Source of the DNA: Lysinibacillus odysseyi 34hs-1 = NBRC 100172
Lineage (GTDB): Bacteria; Bacillota; Bacilli; Bacillales_A; Planococcaceae
Length of the DNA stretch: 64,000 nucleotides
Assembly: GCF_001591965.1 (NCBI RefSeq)
Contig: NZ_BCVX01000010.1
Location: 124,001 to 188,000 of the forward strand
Direction of reading: 5' to 3'
The notes under the pieces are model-generated. The model was not told the DNA's origin and ran no database searches. It saw only the letters and a list, made by a program, of their open reading frames with translations. The position numbers were made by a program, and so were the translations under genes. Of this stretch, positions 1-7,563 are shown one piece after another (positions within the stretch are counted from its first letter, which is position 1; every line of letters begins with the position of its first letter).

Positions 1-202
1 CTTTATTTCCTGTAAACCATATTGTAAAGGCCGTTAAAATACAGCCGAACTGCATTACTTAAATCTCCGGCACTCCATACGGTTGTAAAAAACATCAAAA
101 GAGACTCAGCCTTTTGCATAGTAAGCAGGGAGACATTTATCCGGCTATTGGACAAGAACAAGGACATACAATAAATTGTAAAAAAAATCGGAGGCTGATA
201 GT

Positions 203-643
203 ATGTCTTTAGTTCCGTACGACCCGTTTAGACAATTAGCTAATATAAGAAAAGAATTTGAACGTTTATTTTCTACATTACCAGTTGCTTTCAATTGGGA
301 GAACAGTCCTTTCCATCAGATCAATATTGATATCCATGAATCGGATACGGAAGTTATTGCCATCTGCGATCTTCCCGGAATAGAAAATAAGGAAGATTTG
401 CATATTCATGTGGAAGATGAACTGCTGAGCATCGGCGGCACCATTCATACAATGCATGAAGTAAAAAAAGAAAGCATGTATCGTCAGGAACGTTATTCAG
501 GCAGTTTCCATCGAACAGTCACTTTGCCTAGTCCTGTTTCCGGGGAAAATATAAAAGCGGTGTATAAAAATGGTGTTTTAGAGGTCAGAATGGTAAAGAC
601 GTCAAAAAAGAAAAAACGCCGTATTGATATAGACTTTAATTAA
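203..643 (+). CDS. Hsp20/alpha-crystallin small heat-shock protein
   Basis: A 146-residue ATP-independent holdase chaperone that would bind unfolding proteins in the cytoplasm. The alpha-crystallin domain spans about residues 40-130 and includes the typical late strand NGVLEVRM; the C-terminal tail carries an IxI-type motif (RRIDIDF) that docks neighbouring subunits during oligomer assembly. The length is normal for the family. The start is set by a CGGAGG ribosome binding site about eight bases upstream of the ATG. It appears monocistronic, with a strong hairpin 40 bases downstream. I see no CIRCE or CtsR-like operator upstream, so its control is unclear. Confidence 0.93.
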   Translation: MSLVPYDPFRQLANIRKEFERLFSTLPVAFNWENSPFHQINIDIHESDTEVIAICDLPGIENKEDLHIHVEDELLSIGGTIHTMHEVKKESMYRQERYSGSFHRTVTLPSPVSGENIKAVYKNGVLEVRMVKTSKKKKRRIDIDFN

Positions 644-684
644 CAGAATTCGGCTACTCGCTGACATTCACATCTCTCAGCTGG

Positions 685-714
685 GCAGGACACGTTTTCT
701 TTTTCGTGTCCTGC
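685..714 (+). terminator. Perfect hairpin after the Hsp20 gene
   Basis: GCAGGACACG and CGTGTCCTGC form a perfect 10-bp stem around a T-rich 10-base loop. There is no T run after the stem on the plus strand, so it may be a weak terminator or an mRNA-stabilising 3' structure. Confidence 0.5.
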
Positions 715-788
715 AAGAAACGAAGAAAATCGTTACTTTTCAGTTTTAAGTATTATAGTTGACGGATAGCAAACGTCCATGGTATTAT

Positions 789-806
789 TATCTCGAATTC
801 GAGATA
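789..806 (+). promoter_or_regulatory. MhqR-type operator 1
   Basis: TATCTCGAATTCGAGATA is a perfect 18-bp palindrome about 115 bases upstream of the dioxygenase gene. It matches the inverted repeat known for the MarR-family quinone-stress repressor MhqR of Bacillus subtilis. A further GAGATA-A-TATCTC inverted repeat lies at 816-828. The repressor gene itself is not in this window. Confidence 0.8.
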
Positions 807-881
807 TATCTTTTTGAGATAATATCTCGTTTCACAATAATCGTTAATTAAATTTCTTTGTATTATAAAAAATTTTACACA

Positions 882-903
882 TTTACCTCGAAATCGAGAT
901 AAA
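882..903 (+). promoter_or_regulatory. MhqR-type operator 2, next to the ribosome binding site
   Basis: An imperfect 22-base inverted repeat containing CCTCGAAATCGAGATA, with one substitution in the left arm relative to the TATCTCGA half-site. It ends four bases before the AAAGGAG ribosome binding site, so a bound repressor would sit in the 5' untranslated region. With the site at 789-806 it gives a two-operator arrangement. Confidence 0.7.
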
Positions 904-921
904 TGTAAAGGAGCTAAAACT

Positions 922-1905
922 ATGGATCATTTAAAAGGCATTCACCATGTTACTGCCATTACGAGCAGCGCTGAAAAAAATTATGAATTTTTCACTTATA
1001 TTCTAGGCATGCGTCTTGTAAAGAAAACGGTGAACCAAGATGACATTCAAACATATCATTTGTTTTTTGCAGATGACAAAGGCTCAGCCGGGACAGATAT
1101 GACGTTCTTCGATTTTCCGGGCATTCCGAAAGGTTCTCATGGTACAAATGAAATTTACAAAACAGCTTTCCGTGTACCGACAGACGCTGCACTGGAATAT
1201 TGGGTAAAACGTTTTGATAAATATAAGGTAGAACATACCGGAATTAAAGAGTTATTTGGCAAAAACACACTCTCATTTGTTGATTTTGATAATCAGCAAT
1301 ATATGCTCATTTCAGATGAGTACAATAACGGTGTAGCATCTGGCACACCTTGGCAAAAAGGACCTGTGCCACTCGAATTTGCGATTACAGGATTAGGACC
1401 GATTCATGTTCGTATCGCACAATTTGATTATTTTAAAGAAGTCTTAGAAAAAGTAATGGAGATGCAGGAAATTGCACAGGAAGGCTCTCTCCATCTATTC
1501 GAAATGGGAGAAGGAGGAAATGGAGCTCAAGTAATTGTTGAGCATAATACTATCCTTCCAGTTGGCCGCCAAGGCTTCGGCACAGTACATCATGCTGCTT
1601 TCCGTGTACATGATACAGATGTATTGCATAAGTGGATCGAGCGTATGCAGGGCTTTGGATTCAATACATCCGGTTACGTAGACCGCTTCTTCTTTGAATC
1701 CCTTTATGCACGTGTAGCACCAGGTATTTTGTTTGAATGGGCAACAGATGGTCCAGGTTTCATGGGAGATGAGCCTTATGAAACAGTTGGAGAAATCCTA
1801 TCATTGCCACCTTTCCTTGAAGCAAAACGCGAACAAATCGAAAGCATGGTGCGCCCAATCGATACGGTAAGAAGTACACGGGAATTTGAAAAAGAATATT
1901 TGTAA
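922..1905 (+). CDS. mhqA: VOC-family ring-cleaving dioxygenase (MhqA-like)
   Basis: A 327-residue protein of the vicinal oxygen chelate superfamily, the group that opens hydroquinone/catechol-type rings with a bound metal ion. It contains two tandem VOC modules: GIHHVTAI near residue 8 gives a probable metal-ligand histidine, GTVHHAAFRV opens the second module, and FEWATDGPGF supplies the late acidic ligand. Two MhqR-type operators lie upstream and an FMN reductase follows 12 bases after the stop, so the pair is probably a quinone- and azo-compound-inducible operon. Two related VOC proteins are encoded near 59 and 61 kb. The true substrate is unknown, as for B. subtilis MhqA. Confidence 0.88.
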   Translation: MDHLKGIHHVTAITSSAEKNYEFFTYILGMRLVKKTVNQDDIQTYHLFFADDKGSAGTDMTFFDFPGIPKGSHGTNEIYKTAFRVPTDAALEYWVKRFDKYKVEHTGIKELFGKNTLSFVDFDNQQYMLISDEYNNGVASGTPWQKGPVPLEFAITGLGPIHVRIAQFDYFKEVLEKVMEMQEIAQEGSLHLFEMGEGGNGAQVIVEHNTILPVGRQGFGTVHHAAFRVHDTDVLHKWIERMQGFGFNTSGYVDRFFFESLYARVAPGILFEWATDGPGFMGDEPYETVGEILSLPPFLEAKREQIESMVRPIDTVRSTREFEKEYL

Positions 1906-1917
1906 GGGAGTAAAAAG

Positions 1918-2517
1918 ATGGGCTTTTTTAATAAACTTTTTGGAACAGAAACAAATAATCCGGAGGTAGATAAAATGGAACAATTGAACATAGGTATTAT
2001 CATTGGCTCAACTCGTGAAGGACGTGTAAGTCCACAAGTAGCAGCGTGGGTAAAAGAATTAGCAGACAAACGCGGTGACGCGAACTATACAATTATTGAT
2101 ATTGCAGATTATAAATTGCCGCTTTTAGGTGAACCAGGAGCTGATGCATCTGGGGCAGCGGCATGGTCGGAAATCATTGCGAAGCAAGACGGCTTTATCT
2201 TCGTCGTTCAGGAATACAATCACTCTATTACAGGAGCGCTGAAAAATGCTCTGGATTACCTTCGTGCAGAATGGAACAATAAAGCAGCAGGTATCGTCTC
2301 TTACGGTTCTGTAGGCGGAGCTCGTGCAGCAGAGCACCTTCGCGGTATCTTAGGTGAATTGTTAATAGCAGATGTTCGAGTACATCCTGCGCTGTCCCTA
2401 TTTACAGATTTTGAAAACGGCACTGTCTTTAAACCGGCACCTGTTCAAGCGGATTCAGTAAATCAAATGCTGGATCAATTACTGCCTTGGACAAAAGCCT
2501 TATCTACAATACGTTAA
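1918..2517 (+). CDS. NADPH-dependent FMN reductase / azoreductase with N-terminal leader
   Basis: A flavodoxin-fold oxidoreductase of 199 residues expected to reduce quinones or azo dyes using NAD(P)H and FMN. GSTREGRVS is the FMN-phosphate loop and QEYNHSITGALKNALDYL is the family's second flavin-contact motif. The fold begins only at about residue 22; the preceding stretch, MGFFNKLFG..., is an extra hydrophobic and basic leader. A second ribosome binding site (CGGAGG, 1961-1966) precedes an internal ATG at 1975, which would give a family-length 180-residue product. The outer start has its own GGGAG site, so both forms are plausible. It is co-transcribed with the dioxygenase upstream. The WrbA-like gene near 57.9 kb has the same arrangement. 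Confidence 0.88.
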   Translation: MGFFNKLFGTETNNPEVDKMEQLNIGIIIGSTREGRVSPQVAAWVKELADKRGDANYTIIDIADYKLPLLGEPGADASGAAAWSEIIAKQDGFIFVVQEYNHSITGALKNALDYLRAEWNNKAAGIVSYGSVGGARAAEHLRGILGELLIADVRVHPALSLFTDFENGTVFKPAPVQADSVNQMLDQLLPWTKALSTIR

Positions 2518-2589
2518 TTATATCGAAAATTCATTCGTTAGCATCACAGCAACAAGCGTCAGCGAATGGCTGATATCTTTTTCTATCCA

Positions 2590-2621
2590 AAAAGGCGGCA
2601 TGCTTTTTCATGCCGCCTTTT
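2590..2621 (+). terminator. Bidirectional Rho-independent terminator
   Basis: AAAAGGCGGCATG pairs perfectly with CATGCCGCCTTTT around a six-base loop, with T runs on both strands. It ends the MhqA/FMN-reductase operon. Confidence 0.9.
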
Positions 2622-2873
2622 CACTTATTTACCAAAGTTTAACCACCGCTCCTGCTGGAACAATTTTGACAAGTTTTCCAAGTGAACAACAAAAGTTCGG
2701 AGCTTTTTTACAAATAGGGTTGTTATCTTCAGACTTCTTCCCCCTTTAGTAACCGTAACGTTAATAAATTTCCCTAGATAAGTAAGCAGCTGTCAGTATT
2801 TCGTACACCTCATTACCATACCCTCCCTTACTGTGCAGAGCTGCCCAGAAGGCTGAGGTATTTCTTTTTGGAC

Positions 2874-2914
2874 AGAGGGAAGGAAGTTAAGCATACTCCT
2901 GCCCTCTATTTTTT
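2874..2914 (+). terminator. Second plus-strand terminator-like hairpin
   Basis: AGAGGGAAGGA pairs with TCCTGCCCTCT (one mismatch) and is followed by ATTTTTT. No plus-strand gene lies just before it, so it is either a back-up terminator or the 3' end of an unrecognised small RNA. Confidence 0.45.
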
Positions 2915-2983
2915 CTACGCTTACTTTGTACTAACAAATACGAATATTTCCTGTCATTTTACCTAATAGGGCCCTGCTTCCTG

Positions 2984-3015
2984 AAAAAATTATAAACGGC
3001 TGATACAGGCCGCTT
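2984..3015 (-). terminator. Probable terminator of the first sigma cassette
   Basis: On the minus strand AAGCGGC pairs with GCCGTTT around CTGTATCA and a run of T follows a few bases later. It lies about 70 bases beyond the last gene of the cassette. Confidence 0.45.
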
Positions 3016-3087
3016 GATTATTCGCTTTCAATACACATTCCATTAACTAAACTGCCCAGGCTATTTACTGGCTGGAGGAACGTCCCG

Positions 3088-3291
3088 CTACTTTTGAGAA
3101 CGCTCCTTCTCCAATAGCTCAAAAAAGGATGGCAACTCCTGAAAATTTTTCAGCTTCAGATCTTCTAGGATTTTTAAAATAATTTCCTGCTCGAGGTCTG
3201 CTCTATTCTGTAAATCTGTCTGTTGGAGTTCTTTCTGAATTTTCGGCCTGAGCAATTCCAGCAACTCTAAAGGCGAAATTGAATCGTTCAT
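3088..3291 (-). CDS. Small RsoA-like protein, sigma region 2-like
   Basis: A 67-residue helical protein. The stretch PKIQKELQQTDLQNRADLEQ resembles the start of sigma-70 region 2, and DLEQEIILKI resembles DLVQEVFLKL of region 2.2, the surface that docks on the RNA polymerase beta-prime clamp. B. subtilis RsoA is a small region-2-like partner of the sigma factor SigO, and the gene order here is similar. The start has an AAGGAG site that overlaps the end of the YvrJ gene. I infer that it completes the sigma factor encoded two genes upstream. The assignment is by motif and context only. Confidence 0.6.
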   Translation of the reverse strand: MNDSISPLELLELLRPKIQKELQQTDLQNRADLEQEIILKILEDLKLKNFQELPSFFELLEKERSQK

Positions 3292-3295
3292 CTAT

Positions 3296-3463
3296 TTACT
3301 CCTTACCATTAGATTTAGCGCCGGCCAATTCGCTTGCCAATTCTTGTATCGTACGTTCCAACCCTTCCACCCTTTGCTCCATTCTGTGCAAAAGATATAA
3401 GGACACAACAATGGGGAAGCCGATATTACTGATAAAATCAACTAGATTTTCATAACCAGCCAT
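3296..3463 (-). CDS. YvrJ-family small membrane protein
   Basis: A 55-residue peptide with one N-terminal membrane segment (ISNIGFPIVVSLYLLHRME) followed by a charged amphipathic helix rich in Glu and Arg, which is the YvrJ (UviB/BhlA holin-like) pattern. Its ATG lies inside the end of the sigma gene (14-base overlap), so the two are likely translationally coupled, and the small region-2-like gene follows four bases after its stop. In B. subtilis yvrJ sits beside sigO-rsoA. The role of these peptides is unknown; holin-like pore formation has been suggested for relatives. The second cassette at 47.1 kb encodes a paralogue. Confidence 0.8.
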   Translation of the reverse strand: MAGYENLVDFISNIGFPIVVSLYLLHRMEQRVEGLERTIQELASELAGAKSNGKE

Positions 3464-4016
3464 CAAGCATTCGCCTCACTTTCTTTAAAGCATTATTTTT
3501 AGATTTCGTAATGGCCTGCTGGGATACATGCAGCCTTTTGGCTATTTCGGTATCAGACATTTCCTTAATAAAAGAAAGGTAAAAAATTTGCTTCTGCCGC
3601 TCATTTAATGTAAGAATTGCATTGTAAATCGCCGGATTTTGAATAAAATCACCAAGCTCCTTTTCGATTTTTTCCTCAAACATCGTTGACGCAGATTCAT
3701 CCTCAATCAGCTCCTTTAATGATACCGAGCTATATCCCCCGCCTTCATGTCCCTCATTTGCCGGCCGATCAAGAAACAGTATATTTCTATGTTCAAATAA
3801 TCTTCTCTTTTTATCATAATGAAGAGCGGTAAAGTGGATCGTTTTAGAAAAATAAGAGACTGCACGAACCTGAGCGTAAAATTGTGAAAAATGTTGATCG
3901 ATTTTCGTTTTGAGATGCTCTTGTTGGGTCTGATTATATTGTTTGTAAAGCTCCAGATGCTCCTCATTTGCCAAAAAAGCCTTTAAAATCGGATTTTGAA
4001 TCTCTCTAATTTTCAT
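3450..4016 (-). CDS. Sigma-70-like factor of the SigO/UviA type (cassette 1)
   Basis: A 188-residue DNA-binding sigma-like protein. The C-terminal third is a clear region 4 helix-turn-helix: LNERQKQIFYLSF then SDTEIAKRLHVSQQAITKS. The middle carries the motif HYDKKRRLFEHR, also seen in the paralogue at 47.2 kb (RFDKKRRELENK). A standard region 2 is not evident, which fits a split sigma factor whose region 2 is supplied by the small protein downstream. The start at 4016 is chosen because AAAGGAGG lies eight bases before it; a longer frame to 4064 would run through the operator. A LexA-like palindrome and a TATAAT box lie directly upstream. SigO and UviA are the nearest known types; I cannot name the regulon. 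Confidence 0.82.
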   Translation of the reverse strand: MKIREIQNPILKAFLANEEHLELYKQYNQTQQEHLKTKIDQHFSQFYAQVRAVSYFSKTIHFTALHYDKKRRLFEHRNILFLDRPANEGHEGGGYSSVSLKELIEDESASTMFEEKIEKELGDFIQNPAIYNAILTLNERQKQIFYLSFIKEMSDTEIAKRLHVSQQAITKSKNNALKKVRRMLDGWL

Positions 4017-4036
4017 CTTAACTTTACCTCCTTTAA

Positions 4037-4052
4037 CAGAACATATGTTCTG
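4037..4052 (-). promoter_or_regulatory. LexA-like palindrome over sigma cassette 1 promoter
   Basis: CAGAACATATGTTCTG is a perfect 16-bp palindrome containing GAAC-N4-GTTC, the core of the Bacillus LexA (SOS) box. On the minus strand it lies about 10 bases downstream of a TATAAT -10 box (4063-4068), a position suited to repression. The same GAACATATGTTC core lies upstream of the second cassette at 47817-47828. LexA is an inference; another dyad-binding repressor is possible. Confidence 0.6.
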
Positions 4053-4064
4053 TATTATTATCAT

Positions 4065-4994
4065 TATAAACTACTTTGACTTAATTAATAAGAGTATAAA
4101 TACTAAATTCGATCATTAGAATAGTAAAATAATACAATTTTAGGATTTTATGAATGACTAAAGAAGCGCTTATGCTGCATTTTATGAGGGGAAATTGAAT
4201 ATTTTTAAAGAGCTTTTTCAAAAACTACCTAAAAGCCATGGAGCATCTATTGCTAACAACTTATTAGTCATCCCGTTGAAGGTTTATGTACTAATTAAAG
4301 TAATATGAAAGGAAGAATAAACAACCCAAATATCCAAACAAAAGGAGAATAGACATACGAATAATGAAAAAATAGTACTTATAAGTCATTTTTCATTTTC
4401 CAACGCGAAATACTTTTGAACCAATAAATACATAGAGAAATCAACGTAAGAGGGAAGGCTGATTACATCCTGTCTTTTTACAATAAGACGCAAAAATTCA
4501 CCTTTGGTTACAGCGGTACAGAAAAACTCTTATCAGCAGAATTCCACTTTTATAAATTGGTAAAACAGCTGATGTATATTTCTTTCTTCTTACTTATATC
4601 TATGTGACAGCGTTTGAATACTTGAAGTTGTTTAAAGAAGCAAAGAGATCTGAAATGATACTATAAAATCGCAGCGGCAGCCCCGATGGAAGCCTGCCGC
4701 CGAGGAATATATATGTACTTAGGGCATTTACTTCATACGGCAATTAGCCCCGCCCTATATTATTTATGGAAATTTCTTTGAGGGAGAAAATTTAGCCTTG
4801 CCTTTTTGTAAAATCTTTCAAGCTGCTTAAAATAGTCAATCAGAAGGAAAAGCAGCAAGCCTGGTACTCATGGAATACTAGAAGAATGAATTACCACCTC
4901 TGCCGTTTGGATATGGAATGCTCCATTTCGGAAAATGCTTATACCTCCTTCTTTCAAAGCGTCTGCTTGGCGTCTTTAAAATATCCTTCTCTTT
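4065..4994. other. 930-base gene-free region
   Basis: No open frame here has a convincing ribosome binding site and recognisable product. The only structure I see is a 7-bp stem GCGGCAG / CTGCCGC at 4674-4700, which could help end the Crp-family gene on the minus strand. The AT-rich sequence with many stops may be decayed coding DNA. Confidence 0.5.
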
Positions 4995-5687
4995 TCATTC
5001 ATATCGAATTCCTTGCGACATCTCCTCCAGTTTTTCGTAATCTATAATGCGAATATTCCTCCGTGATTTATCAATAACTCCCTTCTCCGTCAAATCATGC
5101 AATATACGGTTCAAATGCCGATGTGTCGTACCAAGTAAATCAGCCATTTCCCCAATATTACCCGTCTGCAGCTCTGTCCCGAATTCATTTCCGGGTGTTG
5201 AAATCGATAATAAGTAGCTCGCTAATCTATTTTCTACGGAGGATAGTAAGTTTACACGGGAAGCTGTTGTGAGCGTTTGCAGTTTATAACTCAAATGTTG
5301 TAACAATTCCTGCAGAAATGCGGGATTCGTCATTTCATGCTTATAAATATAATCAAACGGCAATGCGATAAAAAGGCACGCTGTCACGGCCGTAATTTGG
5401 GATTGCACCGGTATATGACGAACAAGCTCTAAATCGCCAATAAGAGCCAAGGGATGATTAAACCGAAGAAGCAGTGATTTACCTGTCTCCACACTTGATG
5501 TCGCTTTTAATCTCCCCTCAACTAAGTAGAGCAGCTGCTTCATCTCCTCCCCTTCCCGTAATATGATTTCCCCTTCCATATAAGCCTGCAGCGTAAAAGG
5601 ACGCTGCTTGTTATCATCAAAAATTTGTGTCAGTTCATATTCTGCTAATTTCTTGTGTAGAAGAGAAGGATTTTCAATTATTTTCAT
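4995..5687 (-). CDS. Crp/Fnr-family transcriptional regulator (YeiL-like)
   Basis: A 230-residue cytoplasmic regulator. Residues about 25-140 form a cyclic-nucleotide-binding-type beta barrel (YMEGEIILREGEEMKQLLYLVEGRL), and the C-terminal winged helix contains GEMADLLGTTHRHLNRILHDL. There is no N-terminal cysteine cluster, so an iron-sulfur Fnr type is unlikely. The start at 5687 is chosen because AGGGG precedes it at good spacing; an upstream in-frame start would run through the operator. It is divergent from an EamA exporter, with a symmetrical GGACATATGTCC site between them, suggesting that it controls itself and the exporter. The ligand is unknown. Confidence 0.85.
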   Translation of the reverse strand: MKIIENPSLLHKKLAEYELTQIFDDNKQRPFTLQAYMEGEIILREGEEMKQLLYLVEGRLKATSSVETGKSLLLRFNHPLALIGDLELVRHIPVQSQITAVTACLFIALPFDYIYKHEMTNPAFLQELLQHLSYKLQTLTTASRVNLLSSVENRLASYLLSISTPGNEFGTELQTGNIGEMADLLGTTHRHLNRILHDLTEKGVIDKSRRNIRIIDYEKLEEMSQGIRYE

Positions 5688-5704
5688 ATAATAAACCCCT
5701 TTTT

Positions 5705-5716
5705 GGACATATGTCC
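5705..5716. promoter_or_regulatory. Palindromic operator between regulator and exporter
   Basis: GGACATATGTCC is a perfect 12-bp palindrome just upstream of the regulator's ribosome binding site and about 90 bases before the exporter start. It is the obvious candidate site for the Crp-family protein encoded alongside. Confidence 0.55.
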
Positions 5717-5808
5717 TTTTCATTATAGAAAGAATTGTTATGATGATAGTAGTAATAAGTCCAAACAATTGTTTGTGACTTCTTTTTTATGGGAGAGGTA
5801 GAGGTGCA

Positions 5809-6732
5809 ATGATGAACAAGAATTTACTATATCCCCTACTCATTGTGATTGGTTCAAGCTCTTACGGAATTTTATCTACTATGATTAAAGTGGCCATGAG
5901 TCATGGTTTTACGACCGAAGAAGCAGTAACGAGTCAATATGTGATAGGTTTTTTATTAGCTGTCATTATTTTAATCGCGACACAACGTTCTTTACCTAAA
6001 ATATCTGGTAAAGGTTTTTTAATTATTATGATTTCCGGCTTATTGACTGGGACAACAGGGATTGTATATGGACAATCCGTTCACTATTTGCCAGCGTCAC
6101 TTGCAGTTGTCATGCTGTTCCAATTTACATGGATCGGACTATTTTTGGATTGTATAGTCCATCGCCGCCGTCCGACAAGACCAGAGTTAATTTCTCTTGT
6201 CTTTTTAATCAGCGGTACAATTCTGGCTGCTGGTATCTTAGATGTCGATTTGAGCGGACTGGACTGGCGCGGCTGGGCATTCGGCATGGCAGCAGCATTT
6301 AGCTTTGCCTGCTTCATGCAGTTTAACTCAAAGCAAGTCGAAGGCATTTCTACAATCGGGCGTATGACGATTATGTCTCTTTTCTCCATGCTACTCGTCC
6401 TTTTATTCCAAGCACCCGAAGTAGTAACAAATGGTAAGCTATTTACTACAGAACTGCTGTACTTCGGAGTGGCACTTGGGCTGTTCGGTATTATCCTGCC
6501 TATCCTTTTATTTACGGTGGCCGTACCAAAAGTCGGCGGGGGGGTAGCCTCTATACTAAGTGCAGTAGAGCTGCCTGTAGCAATTTTAGCATCCGTCATT
6601 GTATTGCATGAAATGCTGACAAGCCTACAAATCTTCGGTATCGTTCTTGTGCTCTTCGGCATGACGTTACCTACGCTGCTTCATAACCGTAAACAGGCAG
6701 GCAAGCTGGAGAATGCTTCTTCAAAAGAATAG
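5809..6732 (+). CDS. EamA/DMT-family membrane transporter
   Basis: A 307-residue inner-membrane protein with about ten hydrophobic segments in two EamA halves (residues about 5-140 and 150-290), the layout of drug/metabolite exporters. A conserved-looking feature is the short segment VPKVGGGVASILSAVELPVAILASV in the second half, split here only by position near residues 238-262. The start is an ATG-ATG pair (5809/5812) preceded by GGGAGAGG. It is transcribed divergently from the Crp-family regulator and ends at a strong terminator, so the two form a regulator-exporter unit. The substrate cannot be read from the sequence. Confidence 0.85.
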   Translation: MMNKNLLYPLLIVIGSSSYGILSTMIKVAMSHGFTTEEAVTSQYVIGFLLAVIILIATQRSLPKISGKGFLIIMISGLLTGTTGIVYGQSVHYLPASLAVVMLFQFTWIGLFLDCIVHRRRPTRPELISLVFLISGTILAAGILDVDLSGLDWRGWAFGMAAAFSFACFMQFNSKQVEGISTIGRMTIMSLFSMLLVLLFQAPEVVTNGKLFTTELLYFGVALGLFGIILPILLFTVAVPKVGGGVASILSAVELPVAILASVIVLHEMLTSLQIFGIVLVLFGMTLPTLLHNRKQAGKLENASSKE

Positions 6733-6748
6733 AATATCAAAAGATAAG

Positions 6749-6800
6749 AAAAACCCCTGAAAATGGCACTTTCCGATGTGTCCATTATTCGGGGGTTTTT
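6749..6800 (+). terminator. Rho-independent terminator after the EamA gene
   Basis: AAAAACCCCTGAA pairs with TTCGGGGGTTTTT (13 pairs, one G-T) and ends in five T residues. Confidence 0.88.
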
Positions 6801-6954
6801 CTATTTAAACTTCACACATTCCTCTGCATATTTTCCCCTTTTCCCAAATAAATCCATCGCTTTTCTTCCTCATAAAAAATCATGCGCTATTTAAAGCATA
6901 AATTATTTCTATATAGGGAAGCCTTGTAAGGAAAAAATGAAGGAGATGCTCTAT

Positions 6955-7164
6955 ATGTTCGAAAAGAAATTGGCACTTCATGAAATGATGGAGTTTCATG
7001 AAGTGATTAACTTTATGACGACCTCTCTACTCAAATCCAAATTAAGACAAGGGGTCGTGTTTGATCAGGACTTGCGTAAACTATTAGACAAGAATGTGAA
7101 ATTAACAGCTCCCGCCTTGCAGGCATTGCTGAAGCTCTATGAAAAATCAGAACTGGAATATTAA
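6955..7164 (+). CDS. Small spore-coat-like protein (YraG type)
   Basis: A 69-residue helical protein (FEKKLALHEMMEFHEVINFM...) resembling the YraG/CotF-like spore coat proteins. An upstream in-frame ATG exists at 6937, but AAGGAG lies at 6940-6945, nine bases before the ATG at 6955, so the shorter start is preferred. It begins a three-gene operon matching the B. subtilis yraG-yraF-adhB neighbourhood: this gene, a second coat-like gene and an alcohol dehydrogenase. CATAAATTA at 6897-6905 fits the CATAnnnTA -10 box of mother-cell sigma factors (SigE/SigK), but I see no clear -35. Sporulation control is therefore only an inference. Confidence 0.7.
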   Translation: MFEKKLALHEMMEFHEVINFMTTSLLKSKLRQGVVFDQDLRKLLDKNVKLTAPALQALLKLYEKSELEY

Positions 7165-7178
7165 TCGGAGGTAAGGAT

Positions 7179-7541
7179 ATGGAAGACTACTTAGATCCTA
7201 TCAATTCTATCCATATGCCTGAACTAACAGATTCAGGTATCGCCCTTGAGCTTTTGCTGTCACTAAAAACAGGTGTTCGAACACTATCTATTTCTTTGAC
7301 AGAAACTGCTTCACCCGCACTGCGCAAACTAATCAAGCTGCAGCTTGATGCCATGATTGAACTATATTTTGAGACATCGGAGCTGATGATGAAAAAAGAA
7401 TGGCTAAAACCATACGATCTTCACCAGCAAAGGGAGCTCGATATAAAATCTGCCCAAAATGCTATTGATATTGCCAGCCTGGACTTATTCCCGGAAGACA
7501 TGAACCGAAAGGGATTGTTCCCAACCCCGCCTAAAGAATAA
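7179..7541 (+). CDS. Spore-coat CotF-like protein (YraF type)
   Basis: A 120-residue, mostly helical, acidic protein similar in size and context to B. subtilis YraF, a CotF-family coat protein. Its core (DSGIALELLLSLKTGVRTLS) looks like the ferritin-like helical bundle of CotF relatives, and the Pro-rich tail is FPTPPKE. An ideal CGGAGG site precedes the ATG. It lies 14 bases after the YraG-like gene and 22 bases before adhB, so a single transcript is likely. Its precise function is unknown. Confidence 0.7.
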   Translation: MEDYLDPINSIHMPELTDSGIALELLLSLKTGVRTLSISLTETASPALRKLIKLQLDAMIELYFETSELMMKKEWLKPYDLHQQRELDIKSAQNAIDIASLDLFPEDMNRKGLFPTPPKE

Positions 7542-7563
7542 AGATGAAGAGAGGGATTTTTTA

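Larger units (their letters stand above)
2518..3087. other. Intergenic region with hairpins, no gene
   Basis: The two flanking genes converge here. I find no open frame with a credible ribosome binding site. The stretch holds a strong bidirectional terminator (2590-2621), a second hairpin followed by T residues (2874-2914) and a weaker minus-strand hairpin (2984-3015). Confidence 0.6.

Noticed and set aside
2640-2914. Riboswitch or T-box leader
   Set aside because: No known riboswitch motif is recognisable and no downstream plus-strand gene follows the terminator-like hairpin.
3088-4016. Prophage remnant (holin-like peptide plus sigma factor, amidase elsewhere)
   Set aside because: No capsid, tail, integrase or terminase genes are present, and the cassette matches the SigO-YvrJ-RsoA arrangement better.
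4195-4311. Possible TTG-started 38-codon frame
   Set aside because: Spacing from the GAGGGG string is too short and the product matches nothing; probably random in AT-rich DNA.
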